Source of the DNA: Lysinibacillus fusiformis
Lineage (GTDB): Bacteria > Bacillota > Bacilli > Bacillales_A > Planococcaceae
Reading direction: 5' to 3'
DNA length: 64,000 bases
NCBI RefSeq assembly: GCF_016925635.1
Contig: NZ_CP070490.1
Location: forward strand, 124,001-188,000
The notes below the pieces were generated by a model. That model saw nothing but the letters and a program-made list of their open reading frames with translations, was not told the DNA's origin and searched no databases. Position numbers and translations under genes: made by a program. Shown piece after piece: positions 53,011 through 63,473 of the stretch (position 1 is the stretch's first letter; each line of letters begins with the position of its first letter).

Positions 53011-53886
53011 ATGGCTAAACTTCATACTCAAAATTTCCTACCTTATTTTTTTATGCTTCCCGCCCTTCTCATAGGGATGATCACCATGATCTCTTACGGC
53101 GTAGGCTTCTCTATTTGGATACAAAACCTATTCATCTGGATTGTAGGCGTTCGTTTTTGCTATGTTGTTTTAACTAAAACTAGCCTTAAACTTTTAGATA
53201 AAAGCCCTCTTTCTATCACATCTGTATTAATTATATTACTCATTATGCCCTTTTGGTTTAATGGTATAGAGGGTGTCCATCGATGGATAATTGTTGGTCC
53301 ATTTCATTTTTATATGGCTAGTATTATTTTACCTATGTTAATTATTTATTTATGGAAGCTTTCAAAAAGTAAAAATTTATTATTTTCTATAGGATTCATA
53401 ATCCTCATAGAAGGTATATTAATCATGCAACCAGATGCAGGGCAACTCACTGCGTTTGCTTGTGCATCCACCATTATTTTATGGCGAGCTATAGAAAATT
53501 CGAAAGGGAAGTATATTACCCTAATTATATTAGCCATATTTGTCCTAGCATCATGGATGTTTCTTGATCATTTAGCTCCAGTCCCGTATGTAGAGCAAAT
53601 TATTTTTTTAGTGGCTGATATGGGAAGTATTTTCCTTTTTGCAGGTGTGATAGCACTCCTAATGTTAGTATATCCATTCTTTATCCCATGGAAAAAAGAT
53701 ACATTGGCAATGGCTTTAGGTCTATATTTTCTAATGACAATCCTTGTTACTTTCCTTGGTAATTTTCCAATGCCTATTATGGGCTATGGAATTTCACCAA
53801 TTATCGGCTATCTCATTGCAATCACCGCCCTACAAAAAATAAAAATCGAACAAAGAAAGAAAGGATTTACAAACGATGAAAACTGA
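53011..53886 (+). CDS. Divergent SEDS-like (FtsW/RodA-related) membrane protein
   Basis: A 291-residue protein with about eight membrane helices. Three loops match SEDS glycosyltransferases by pattern and order: GVHRWIIVGPFHFYM (GxxRWI-LG...), LIMQPDAGQLTAFACA (the PDxGT-like loop) and FPMPIMGYGISPIIGYL (the P..GYG..P end). It lacks the two N-terminal helices of full SEDS proteins (about 370-400 residues). Whether it polymerises glycan is unknown, and key Asp positions cannot be placed with certainty. A GGGGG ribosome site precedes the ATG. Its last 11 bases overlap the alarmone synthetase gene. Confidence 0.6.
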   Translation: MAKLHTQNFLPYFFMLPALLIGMITMISYGVGFSIWIQNLFIWIVGVRFCYVVLTKTSLKLLDKSPLSITSVLIILLIMPFWFNGIEGVHRWIIVGPFHFYMASIILPMLIIYLWKLSKSKNLLFSIGFIILIEGILIMQPDAGQLTAFACASTIILWRAIENSKGKYITLIILAIFVLASWMFLDHLAPVPYVEQIIFLVADMGSIFLFAGVIALLMLVYPFFIPWKKDTLAMALGLYFLMTILVTFLGNFPMPIMGYGISPIIGYLIAITALQKIKIEQRKKGFTNDEN

Positions 53887-54625
53887 ACTAGAAGTAAACA
53901 CTTTAAAATCATTCCAAACTGAATTAACACGCTTCTTTTTAGCCTACAAATTTGCTCTCCAAGAAGTGGAAACGAAAATAAATATCTTACAAGAAGAATT
54001 TAAGCTGATACATGAATATAATCCAATTGAGCATATTTCTACACGTGTCAAATCACCGAAAAGTATTTTAACAAAGATGATGAAAAAAGAGCTTCCTCCA
54101 TCAATGGAGGCTGTTCGTGAAAATATTCGTGATATAGCAGGTGCTCGCATCACCTGTTCCTTCGTGGAGGATATTTACAAGGTAAGCGCCATGTTACAAG
54201 CACAGCATGACATAGAAGTTGTTGCGGTGAAAGATTATATAGCCAATCCAAAAGAAAATGGCTACCAAAGCTTACATCTCATCATTAAAATCCCTATCTT
54301 TATGTCAGACCATATGGAAAAGGTCTATACAGAGATCCAAATTCGTACAATTGCAATGGATTTCTGGGCAAGCTTAGAGCACAAAATTTATTATAAGTAT
54401 AACAAAGAAGTACCCGAGCATATTCGACTTGAATTAAAGGAAGCCGCTCTACAAGCAGCTGAGTTAGATCGAAAAATGGAGCGACTGAATAAAGAAATCA
54501 ATATTTTAAAGGAAAATGAAGCAGAGCCTTCATTGCTAGACAGTACCCCGATCGCCCATCTAGCTAAATACTTAACGGATCTTCCTGGCAGTAAGATAAT
54601 CGATAATGCTCTATTCAAAAAATAA
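53876..54625 (+). CDS. Small alarmone synthetase (GTP pyrophosphokinase, YwaC/RelP-like)
   Basis: A 249-residue single-domain (p)ppGpp synthetase without hydrolase, TGS or ACT domains. The synthetase motifs are ISTRVKSPKSILTKM, NIRDIAGARITCSFVEDIYK, VKDYIANPKENGYQSLHL and VYTEIQIRTIAMDFWASLEH with KIYYKYN. A helical C-terminal tail (about 185-249) is longer than in most YwaC proteins and could mediate oligomerisation. Its ATG lies inside the SEDS-like gene, coupling the two. (p)ppGpp slows growth and wall synthesis, so linkage to a wall-enzyme-like protein is notable. Confidence 0.88.
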   Translation: MKTELEVNTLKSFQTELTRFFLAYKFALQEVETKINILQEEFKLIHEYNPIEHISTRVKSPKSILTKMMKKELPPSMEAVRENIRDIAGARITCSFVEDIYKVSAMLQAQHDIEVVAVKDYIANPKENGYQSLHLIIKIPIFMSDHMEKVYTEIQIRTIAMDFWASLEHKIYYKYNKEVPEHIRLELKEAALQAAELDRKMERLNKEINILKENEAEPSLLDSTPIAHLAKYLTDLPGSKIIDNALFKK

Positions 54626-54653
54626 ATTCATTCTTAAATATGTTCATCAAATG

Positions 54654-54702
54654 AAAAATCCACCTCACACTCTGCATGATCACAGAATATGAGGTGGATT
54701 TT
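54654..54702. terminator. Bidirectional terminator
   Basis: AAAATCCACCTC (54655-54666) pairs with GAGGTGGATTTT (54691-54702), between the convergent alarmone synthetase and exporter genes. Confidence 0.88.
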
Positions 54703-54714
54703 ACTGTTTATTCG

Positions 54715-56154
54715 CTATTGCGCCTTGGATTTCGTTGCTACAAAGAAGGAGAAAATAAGAGCACAAATGGCAAAAATAAAGGTAGCGACATATACGTAAC
54801 TGACGCCATTCGCAATGGTGTCCTTTAAAAAGCTTACTTCTTCTATATTAAAGCCACCTTTTGCAAATTCACCATTTAATTGAATTTCACCTTTTCCTAA
54901 TGAAGCCATTTTTTCACTCGTTGCTAGGTTGAAAATCATACCAAATAGTGCTGCCCCAATCGCTTGGCTAAATGTATTCGTAAAGGAGTTCAAACCAATT
55001 GATATACCAAGCTGCTTCGGATCTGCCACCTTTTGTATGGAAATCATCAACATCGGCATGATAAAGCCCATCCCTAGTCCAATTAATGATGAAGCGAAAT
55101 AAACGCTGAAATCACTAGAACCTGAAGATAATCTTGCCAACAATAGCGCACCCGTAACAAGTAAAATCGTACCCATTTGGATAATGCGTTTATTTGTTAA
55201 ACGTCCGATTAAATAACCTGCCATAATCGAGTTCACCGTCCAAAAAATAGACATCGGTGTTAATAATAAACCAGCTTGTGTTGCATTTTTACCTAAAACA
55301 CTTTGGGCAAATATCGGAATATAAACCGTCACACCAATGACAATAGACATGCCGCTTAAAGTTAAAGCATTAATGACCATTAGTCGTCCATTTTTAAACA
55401 GAGTTAACGGAATAATTGGCTCCTCTGCTCGCAACTCCACCCAGATAAAAATACTTAAGAATACAAGAGCAACCCCATACATTAGCAGCGATTGACCTGA
55501 TAACCAAGTCTGTGTTTTACTGTTTTCGATAATAACAAATAGCAGTGCCACCATGCCAATTGTAAAAAATGCTGCACCTAAATAGTCAATTTTGCGCTTC
55601 ACTGCTTCTAGTTGTTCTTTATAATGTTTAGCAATTAAATAGATTGAGGCTAAACCAAATGGTACATTAATAAAGAAAATGAAATGCCAAGATACTTGGT
55701 CAACAATAAAGCCTCCAAATAATGGACCCACAACGCCAGACACGCCCCATACCATACTTAAATAACTTTGTCCTTTGGCACGCTCTTTTTCAGTCTTAAA
55801 CAATTCACCGACCATTGTTAATGTGATGGGTAAAATTGAACCTGCGCCAATACCTTGAATTGCTCGGAAGACTATTAATTGCTCCATGGATTGCGCTAAA
55901 CCACATAACATAGAACCTACTAAAAAAATAATAATACCTGTAATAATCATCCGTTTGCGCCCAAATAAATCAGCTAGCTTACCAAAAATAATTGCCGCAA
56001 TGGCTGAAGCTAGTAAATAAGCGGAATAAATCCAGCTTATTAAGTCTACGCCTAATAAATCAGCCGTAATACTTGGAATAGCTGTACTAACAATTGTTCC
56101 TTCAATTGCAGCGAGTGCTGTTACAAGTAATAGTGCAATAAATACTTTATTCAT
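54715..56154 (-). CDS. MFS drug exporter, DHA2 (EmrB/QacA) family
   Basis: A 479-residue proton-driven exporter with about 14 membrane helices. Motif A is GKLADLFGRKRM, the antiporter motif C lies in WGVSGVVGPLFGGFIVD, and ALAAIEGTIVSTAIPSI is typical of the first helix in this family. No MFP partner or TetR regulator is adjacent. ATG at 56154 has AAGGTGA upstream; ten earlier in-frame codons are dropped. Substrates cannot be told from sequence. Confidence 0.9.
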   Translation of the reverse strand: MNKVFIALLLVTALAAIEGTIVSTAIPSITADLLGVDLISWIYSAYLLASAIAAIIFGKLADLFGRKRMIITGIIIFLVGSMLCGLAQSMEQLIVFRAIQGIGAGSILPITLTMVGELFKTEKERAKGQSYLSMVWGVSGVVGPLFGGFIVDQVSWHFIFFINVPFGLASIYLIAKHYKEQLEAVKRKIDYLGAAFFTIGMVALLFVIIENSKTQTWLSGQSLLMYGVALVFLSIFIWVELRAEEPIIPLTLFKNGRLMVINALTLSGMSIVIGVTVYIPIFAQSVLGKNATQAGLLLTPMSIFWTVNSIMAGYLIGRLTNKRIIQMGTILLVTGALLLARLSSGSSDFSVYFASSLIGLGMGFIMPMLMISIQKVADPKQLGISIGLNSFTNTFSQAIGAALFGMIFNLATSEKMASLGKGEIQLNGEFAKGGFNIEEVSFLKDTIANGVSYVYVATFIFAICALIFSFFVATKSKAQ

Positions 56155-56276
56155 CCTGTCACCTTTTCCTTTCCTGCATGACATACATTACCAAGTTTGA
56201 ACTAAAAATAAAAGAGAAACGAGTTCATTCTATGAAAAAATAAACGATTGATTTGCAGTTTTACTAGACAATTTCA

Positions 56277-56314
56277 ATAAAAAAAGCAGCAAGTAGATTA
56301 ACTCGCTGCTTATT
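56277..56314 (-). terminator. Terminator of the iscS-mnmA-yrrB unit
   Basis: On the minus strand AAGCAGC pairs with GCTGCTT, followed by TTTTTATTG, just beyond the yrrB stop. Confidence 0.8.
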
Positions 56315-56319
56315 ATCTA

Positions 56320-56979
56320 TCAGTTAAATCGTTGGGCAATCATATCGTAAAGATAACGTGCTTGGTCGTATTCCGGTTGTAAGGTAAAGGCTTGTTTCAA
56401 ATGATACATCGCATCTTCCGTTTGTTCAGTGGATACAGCATATAGTACACCTAAATTATAATGTGCATCTGCATTATTCCAATCCTGTTCAATCAAGAGA
56501 TCCAGTTCCTTCTTCCCTTCATCAAACATTTCTAACGCACATAGTACGATCGCATAGGCTAAACGAATTTGTGTATCATCTGGAGCAAGTTCTACCGCAC
56601 GTTGTAAATAAGGTAAGGCCAATTTTGAGTTATCCATACGCTCAAAGCATTTCCCCATCATATAATAGACATCTGCACCTTCAATATGATGCTTTAGCGC
56701 TTGTTCATACAGCTTCACAGCCTCAGCATAGCGTTCAGCATTGTAATATAAATTGGCTAGACCATAATAGGCTGTAGCTGCTGTTTCATCCACAGTAATG
56801 GCCTTTTGGAAGAAACGTTCTGCTCGTTCAGTATCCTCTAACACGGCTAATAAATTGCCGAAATTTACATAACCAATAGCATTTTCAGGCTCTGCTTCGA
56901 TTGCTTTTGTAAATAGTTGAGCAGCATCCTCATAACGTTTTTCTTGAAATGCTTGGATGCCCTGTTCATTATAATTCAT
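56320..56979 (-). CDS. yrrB: TPR-repeat protein YrrB
   Basis: A 219-residue soluble protein made of about six tetratricopeptide repeats (for example GIQAFQEKRYEDAAQLFTKA, then YVNFGNLLAVLEDTERAERF and YYGLANLYYNAERYAEAVKL). TPR arrays bind partner proteins; the partner is not known. It follows mnmA, as in B. subtilis. GAGGTGA precedes the ATG. Confidence 0.92.
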   Translation of the reverse strand: MNYNEQGIQAFQEKRYEDAAQLFTKAIEAEPENAIGYVNFGNLLAVLEDTERAERFFQKAITVDETAATAYYGLANLYYNAERYAEAVKLYEQALKHHIEGADVYYMMGKCFERMDNSKLALPYLQRAVELAPDDTQIRLAYAIVLCALEMFDEGKKELDLLIEQDWNNADAHYNLGVLYAVSTEQTEDAMYHLKQAFTLQPEYDQARYLYDMIAQRFN

Positions 56980-57053
56980 TCGTTTTTCACCTCTATGTAG
57001 CGAAAGACTGCTTTTAGGGAGCCAAGAGGCCGTAAAAGCAGTCTTAACGCAAT

Positions 57054-58199
<1,146 letters not shown>

Positions 58200-58255
58200 C
58201 TAATTACAGTGCATGCTTCAATATTTATAGAAACATAACATTGGTATTGCGCAAA

Positions 58256-59404
58256 TTATTTTTTAGCTAGTTTTTTCACAATTTGAGCCGTTTTTTCCGC
58301 TGCATTTCGGATATCCTTTTCCGTTAAATCCTGCCCAAAGCTGAATCGGATGGAGTTTCGTAGCTCTTCTGCACTTTGTCCAAACATTGCTACTAACACA
58401 TGCGATGGATCAATCGACCCAGCAGTACATGCCGAACCACTCGATGCATAAATTCCTGCCATATCAAGGTTCACTAAAAATGATTCTACTTCCATGCCCT
58501 CAAAGCTAATATTTAGAACATGTGGCAATGAATGCACCTCATCACCATTTACATGGAATGCTAGCTTTTCCTGCGAAAAAACATCAAGCATAATTTGCTT
58601 AAAGTGATTGTATAGTGAACGCTTTTCTTCACGCAACTCATTTGCAACTTGCACTGCAGTTGCAAAACCAATAATGGCAGGTATATTTTCAGTACCTGCA
58701 CGACGTTTTTTCTCTTGTGCGCCCCCAAGAGCATAGCTCGCTAACGGTGTGCCCGACTTTTGATAAAGGAATCCAACACCTTTTGGACCATTGATTTTAT
58801 GAGCAGATACACTCAATAAATCCACCTGCAATTGCTTTACATCAATGCGCTCTAAGCCATAAGCCTGAACCGCATCTGTATGGAAGATGGCACGATGCTC
58901 ACGTAATAGCTCACCAATTTCAGCAATTGGTTGAATCGTACCAACTTCATTATTTCCGTACATGATTGTCACTAAAATGGTATCTTCACGCAGAGCTTTT
59001 TGGACATCCTCAACCGCTACTCGCCCCATTTGATCTACTGGTAAATAAGTCACCTCAAAGCCATCGCGTTCAAGTTTTTCACAAGTATGTAATACTGCAT
59101 GATGCTCTACTTGCGTTGTAATGATGTGTTTTCCTTCGTTTGCATGGGCATAGACAGTTCCTAAAATCGCCATATTGTCCGCTTCTGTGCCACCACTTGT
59201 GAAAATAATTTCCCCAGCTTGGGCACCAATAGAATTGGCTAATAGCTCACGTGCATCATCTAGATATTTTCTTGCTTCTCGACCTGCTCTATGGATACTG
59301 GATGCGTTGCCAAATACCTGTTGCATAGCAGTCGTCATCGCTTCTATTACTTGGCCATTCATCGGAGATGTGGCCGCATGATCGAGATAGATATATGAAT
59401 TCAT
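58256..59404 (-). CDS. iscS: Cysteine desulfurase (IscS/YrvO type)
   Basis: A PLP enzyme that removes sulfur from cysteine as a persulfide. YLDHAATSPM opens the fold, the PLP lysine is in SVSAHKINGPKGVGFLY and the active Cys in ASSGSACTAGSIDPSHVL. It is 382 residues. Its position directly before mnmA makes it the dedicated sulfur donor for tRNA thiolation, as YrvO is in B. subtilis. AAGGAG lies 8 bases before the ATG. Confidence 0.96.
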   Translation of the reverse strand: MNSYIYLDHAATSPMNGQVIEAMTTAMQQVFGNASSIHRAGREARKYLDDARELLANSIGAQAGEIIFTSGGTEADNMAILGTVYAHANEGKHIITTQVEHHAVLHTCEKLERDGFEVTYLPVDQMGRVAVEDVQKALREDTILVTIMYGNNEVGTIQPIAEIGELLREHRAIFHTDAVQAYGLERIDVKQLQVDLLSVSAHKINGPKGVGFLYQKSGTPLASYALGGAQEKKRRAGTENIPAIIGFATAVQVANELREEKRSLYNHFKQIMLDVFSQEKLAFHVNGDEVHSLPHVLNISFEGMEVESFLVNLDMAGIYASSGSACTAGSIDPSHVLVAMFGQSAEELRNSIRFSFGQDLTEKDIRNAAEKTAQIVKKLAKK

Positions 59405-59750
59405 GTTGAAAACTCCTTTTTTTCATCAATTACGCCTCGGCCTAATTGAGTCAGGATTTTTTCGAGCTTGCTCGAAAAGCTCCTTTTAAAACTTTGTAAC
59501 ATCCGCCAGAGGCTTTAGCTTGATTCAGTTAATGCTTGCAAAATCAATACAAGCATTCTTTGCTCCTCTATGAGAAGGGAGTCTTCCGTACTTGGTGCTT
59601 CATTTTCGGTACAAAAAACATTCGCTGAATCGAGACAAAAGCGCAAAACCCACATCACTCATCGTAAAAATAGCCATTGAGATGTGAATAGCTCACAACC
59701 GCCCTAAAGAATGAGGTGAATGTAGGAGTAGCGCTTTAGCTTGAACATTA
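59405..59750. other. Intergenic region between cymR and iscS with an AT-flanked hairpin
   Basis: No gene is seen. TTTTCGAGC pairs perfectly with GCTCGAAAA (59459-59478). Around it, CCTCGGCCTAATTGAGTCAG on one side loosely mirrors AGAGGCTTTAGCTTGATTCA on the other, so the whole 59430-59530 segment may be a folded dispersed element. The iscS promoter should lie here, but I cannot place it with confidence. Confidence 0.4.
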
Positions 59751-60170
59751 TTAAATATAGAACATGTAGCCTTCTACTACATTCTCTTCTGTATATTGTG
59801 CTAAATCTTCTATTGTTGTTGTATCTAACACATTTTTTACTGCATCGCGAATACGTAGCCATAACTCTCGTTGAGGTGCTTCTTCATTTTCAATACCCTC
59901 TACTGGTTGAATAGGTCCTTCTAGCACACTAATAACATGGGCTGCTGAAATTTCGCTAGGTGGATTGGCTAGCATATAACCACCATAAGCACCACGTACA
60001 CTTTTTACTAAGCCTGAATTACGAAGCGGAGATACTAATTGCTCTAAATATGCTTCAGAAAGCTCCTTTTCCGCAGCAATTTTACGCAAAGGAATGGGTC
60101 CTTCCCCATAATGCTTTGCTAATTCAATCATAATCGTAAGCCCGTATCGGCCCTTTGTTGAAATTTTCAT
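59751..60170 (-). CDS. cymR: CymR, Rrf2-family master repressor of cysteine metabolism
   Basis: A 139-residue Rrf2 winged-helix repressor. MKISTKGRYGLTIMIELAKH, LSEAYLEQLVSPLRNSGLVK and VRGAYGGYMLANPPSEI match CymR closely, and it ends YMFYI as in B. subtilis. It contains no Cys, so unlike IscR it cannot bind an Fe-S cluster through Cys; in B. subtilis CymR senses O-acetylserine through CysK. ATG at 60170 has GAGGGTGA upstream. It sits beside iscS and about 20 kb from a sulfur-uptake operon that is a plausible target. Confidence 0.93.
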   Translation of the reverse strand: MKISTKGRYGLTIMIELAKHYGEGPIPLRKIAAEKELSEAYLEQLVSPLRNSGLVKSVRGAYGGYMLANPPSEISAAHVISVLEGPIQPVEGIENEEAPQRELWLRIRDAVKNVLDTTTIEDLAQYTEENVVEGYMFYI

Positions 60171-60370
60171 TTTATCACCCTCAATTAGTCTAGTCAAAAT
60201 ACTACCAACAGTATATCATAATCTCCTCTTGATGAACTCGGAAATACACCTAGAAGGATATGATATACTAATTAAAGCGATTCAAAATCGTTCAAAAGCT
60301 ATATCAGCGCTTTATTTTAGCGTAAAAACATGCACGAAGCAAAAAATGACAACGACTGAAAGGGGGAATT

Positions 60371-61663
60371 ATGTTGCATAATGAACCACTCGCTTTTCGA
60401 ATGCGCCCTTTAACCCTTGATGAGATTGTTGGTCATCAGGATTTCATTGGTCCCAATACAGCCCTTTATAAAATGATTCAAAATGAACATGTACCCTCCA
60501 TGTTGCTATATGGAGAACCTGGAATCGGTAAAACATCCATTGCCAATGCCATTGCAGGAAGTTCCAAGCTCCCTTTCTTTGCACTTAATGCCACACGAGC
60601 TGGTAAAAAAGATGTTGAAGATATTGTACAAGAAGCCAGAATTTCTGGAAAAGTACTACTTTTTTTGGATGAAATTCATCGTTTCAATAAATTACAGCAG
60701 GATACATTGTTACCACATGTAGAAAATGGCTCGATTGTATTAATTGGTGCCACAACAGAAAATCCTTATCATGATGTAAATCCAGCGATTCGTTCACGCT
60801 GTGGTGAAATTTATCAGCTAAAACGGTTAACTAAGGAAAATTTAATCGAACTAGTTGAAAAAGCACTGGCTGATGAAAGACGAGGACTAGGTAAATATCA
60901 TTTTGCATTAACACCATCACAAATTGAACAAATTGCAGCCGCAGCGAATGGAGATGCGCGAAAGGCATTAACTTTGCTAGAATCCATTTATTATGCCAGT
61001 GACGAGGTGGATGGACAAACAATTGCTGCCAATCATGTCATTGAGCATCTCATTAGCCGAATTGGTGTGTATGGCGATAAAAAAGGTTCACATTTTTATA
61101 ATCTACTCTCTGCCCTGCAAAAATCTGTGCGTGGCAGTGATACCAATGCCGCTCTGTATTATTTAGCACATTTATTGGAAACAGGCGATTTAGTGGCTGT
61201 CAGCAGACGCCTACTTGTTATGGCCTATGAGGATGTTGGTCTAGCAAATCCCGAAGTTGGCCCTCATATGTTAGCCGCCATACAAGCTGCGGAACGACTG
61301 GGACTACCAGAGGCACGTATCCCACTTGCAAGTGCTGTCATTGAAATGTGCCTTGCCTCAAAATCCAATTCTGCCATTGTGGCAATCGACGCTGCCATTA
61401 CGGCTATACATGAAGGTAAAACAGGCGATATCCCCCATCATCTGCGAGATGCTCATTACGAGGGGGCAAAAGATTTAGGACATGTTGGCTATCAATACCC
61501 ACATAACACACCGATTGGTACTTTTGGTGGTTGGGTAGACCAGCAATACTTACCAGATGAACTTGTAGGGACAGAATTCTATAAACCTGTAATTGCTGGT
61601 GAGGAAAAACGTATGGCAGGCATTTACGAAAAACTCAAATCATTCCATCAAGATAAGAAATAA
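60371..61663 (+). CDS. rarA: Replication-associated recombination protein A (RarA/MgsA)
   Basis: A clamp-loader-like AAA+ ATPase acting at stalled replication forks, 430 residues. Walker A is MLLYGEPGIGKTSIANAI, Walker B VLLFLDEIHRFNK and sensor 1 LIGATTENP. The C-terminal tetramerisation domain shows RRLLVMAYEDVGLANPE and YPHNTPIGTFGGWVDQQYLP. It is divergent from cymR, as YrvN is in B. subtilis. GGGGGA precedes the ATG. Confidence 0.96.
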   Translation: MLHNEPLAFRMRPLTLDEIVGHQDFIGPNTALYKMIQNEHVPSMLLYGEPGIGKTSIANAIAGSSKLPFFALNATRAGKKDVEDIVQEARISGKVLLFLDEIHRFNKLQQDTLLPHVENGSIVLIGATTENPYHDVNPAIRSRCGEIYQLKRLTKENLIELVEKALADERRGLGKYHFALTPSQIEQIAAAANGDARKALTLLESIYYASDEVDGQTIAANHVIEHLISRIGVYGDKKGSHFYNLLSALQKSVRGSDTNAALYYLAHLLETGDLVAVSRRLLVMAYEDVGLANPEVGPHMLAAIQAAERLGLPEARIPLASAVIEMCLASKSNSAIVAIDAAITAIHEGKTGDIPHHLRDAHYEGAKDLGHVGYQYPHNTPIGTFGGWVDQQYLPDELVGTEFYKPVIAGEEKRMAGIYEKLKSFHQDKK

Positions 61664-61670
61664 TCATATA

Positions 61671-61716
61671 AAAGCAAAGTCACTATCTCAAGTAATTGAC
61701 ATGACTTTGCTTTTTT
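61671..61716 (+). terminator. rarA terminator
   Basis: AAAGCAAAGTCA (61671-61682) pairs with TGACTTTGCTTT (61702-61713), ending in a T run. Confidence 0.88.
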
Positions 61717-61746
61717 TATAAACAACAGGATAGACTGCTCTAGCAA

Positions 61747-62463
61747 TCATCCTGTAAAGCTCGGGTTATTTGTTGTGTATCGTTCTTGGTAAAACAAATT
61801 TAAAGGTTCTGCTACATGTCGAAGTGATGGCAAAATGGATTCTTTCACATCTCCTTCATTTACCTTACTATGCAAAAAAACAATCAAATTATAAGACTGA
61901 TACAATAAGCTCGCAAACTCTTGATTGTTTTCTCTTACCTCAAAGCGAATTGCTTTTACAGCAATTGCTTGTGCAATTTTTTGTTCTCTCGTCTCACAGG
62001 AAGGTTCCTTACTTAATTCATCATCTGACACTCTGTATAACCGTTTTAATGCACCATACACCTCTTGATTTCCACTAAATCGATCTTTTAACCACTGCAA
62101 GACAAATTGTAAAAGAATGACTGCATAGATAAGGGAAAGACATTCATCGCCACGCGATTTTTTTGCTAAGCGTTGGAAATATTCTGCTTGTGTGACTAAT
62201 TCAAAAAGAAGTAAACGAATTGGGTAAAGCATGGCATGGCCGCTATTGATGTATAGCTTTTCTCGATCTCTATACATAGCCAACCAAATATCTTTGATCA
62301 ATGAAATGGATTTCCTCGTTGAGAGCGCTAATTGACATTGAATAAGCTCCTGTTCAATCGTCGGTTGGATAAGCTGTTGAAATAAAAGTTCATCTTCCTC
62401 ACTAACTAGTAAAAGTGGTTTTTCCAAATTTGCCAAATCTATTTCTATTCCATTTACAATCAT
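61747..62463 (-). CDS. Unrecognised 238-residue helical protein
   Basis: A cytosolic, mostly helical protein. It opens MIVNGIEIDLANLEKPLLLV, has a long helical middle (YPIRLLLFELVTQAEYFQRL, LIYAVILLQFVLQWLKDRF) and ends in a polar tail. No motif, signal peptide or secure membrane helix is seen. GGAAGGGGG precedes the ATG. It is followed on the same strand by nothing before the rarA terminator. With the next two genes it forms a small cluster of unknowns at the window's right end. Confidence 0.7.
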   Translation of the reverse strand: MIVNGIEIDLANLEKPLLLVSEEDELLFQQLIQPTIEQELIQCQLALSTRKSISLIKDIWLAMYRDREKLYINSGHAMLYPIRLLLFELVTQAEYFQRLAKKSRGDECLSLIYAVILLQFVLQWLKDRFSGNQEVYGALKRLYRVSDDELSKEPSCETREQKIAQAIAVKAIRFEVRENNQEFASLLYQSYNLIVFLHSKVNEGDVKESILPSLRHVAEPLNLFYQERYTTNNPSFTG

Positions 62464-62604
62464 TGCCTAGCCCCCTTCCAATAAGTTCTTACAGCGTTAA
62501 GCAGAGTGAGAACATCTATTACCAATTTTTTAACTATAATTCGACAAAAAAACATAAATACCTTTCTAGATAATATGTCTTTTTACTTTCCCTACAATAA
62601 AAAA

Positions 62605-62702
62605 AGAATCCACGATACTAAATTAGGCAAGTAAATCAGTCTTTTTCAACATCGAACATTGTAGAAAAAGCTGATTTAATTACAATTAGTTGCGTAGATT
62701 CT
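62605..62702 (-). terminator. Long (98-base) stem-loop with T tract
   Basis: The outer arms AGAATCCACG (62605-62614) and GCGTAGATTCT (to 62702) pair, and the inner arms AAATCAGTCTTTTTC and GAAAAAGCTGATTT pair nearly perfectly. On the minus strand a run of seven T follows. It can end the transcript of the 172-residue gene 44 bases upstream, but it is about three times longer than an ordinary terminator. Confidence 0.7.
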
Positions 62703-62745
62703 TGTCGTATTGGCTATTTTCTGAAAATAGATAGTCTACTATTGT

Positions 62746-63264
62746 CTAAACCGAAAGTTCTTGATCAACAAATAATTTAAACTGTTGAAGACACTGCTTC
62801 ACATCACCCTTTTGTGACAGCACTTCGTTGCGTATGATGGTTGCTTTTTCTTCATCATCTAGCACTTCAGTTAAAAGAGCAAAGATATCTGTTAATAATA
62901 GCTCATTCTCTTCCTGCTCAATACTCGGTAAGGAATAGGCTGCTATTTTTAATAAACGCTCTACTTTTTCAGGTGTCTCTTGTAAAGCATTCGAAGAATA
63001 ATAGGTTGATGCAGCTAAAAAGTAGCATAATTTTGCACAACAATCGATAAATAAATGCCAATACGTATTTGCTTTTGGTAATTCCCCTGCTCGCTGATTA
63101 ACGTATTCCTTATAATAGGTTGTGACTTGTATATATAAAGGATTTAATTCTCTCATGGCTTTTGGATAATTGTTGGATGTATCCAAATAGTCAAATACAA
63201 TGGCATTCATTTTCTCTTGAAGTTTAACAATATCTAAATGATCACGAATTACTTGAATTTCCAT
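62746..63264 (-). CDS. Unrecognised 172-residue helical protein
   Basis: A soluble, helical protein: MEIQVIRDHLDIVKLQEKMN, then YWHLFIDCCAKLCYFLAAST with three Cys and a helical C-terminal half rich in Glu and Leu. No domain is recognised. GGGAG lies before the ATG. It is followed by the long stem-loop and then another unknown gene on the same strand. Confidence 0.65.
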   Translation of the reverse strand: MEIQVIRDHLDIVKLQEKMNAIVFDYLDTSNNYPKAMRELNPLYIQVTTYYKEYVNQRAGELPKANTYWHLFIDCCAKLCYFLAASTYYSSNALQETPEKVERLLKIAAYSLPSIEQEENELLLTDIFALLTEVLDDEEKATIIRNEVLSQKGDVKQCLQQFKLFVDQELSV

Positions 63265-63473
63265 TTTCCCACTCTCCCATATGTCATTTGCTGTTTAACT
63301 TCTTGGCTATTCACTGCGTAGCACCAAGCATCCCAAACAAACTGATCGATTATCTAATGGATGATTCAAATTATAGCAATAAACCATATGAAGTAGTGTG
63401 GACATGAAAAAAATAAGACAATTTCGTGAATTAATAGCATTTTATGTACATAAGAGGAACTATTTTGGTAAAA

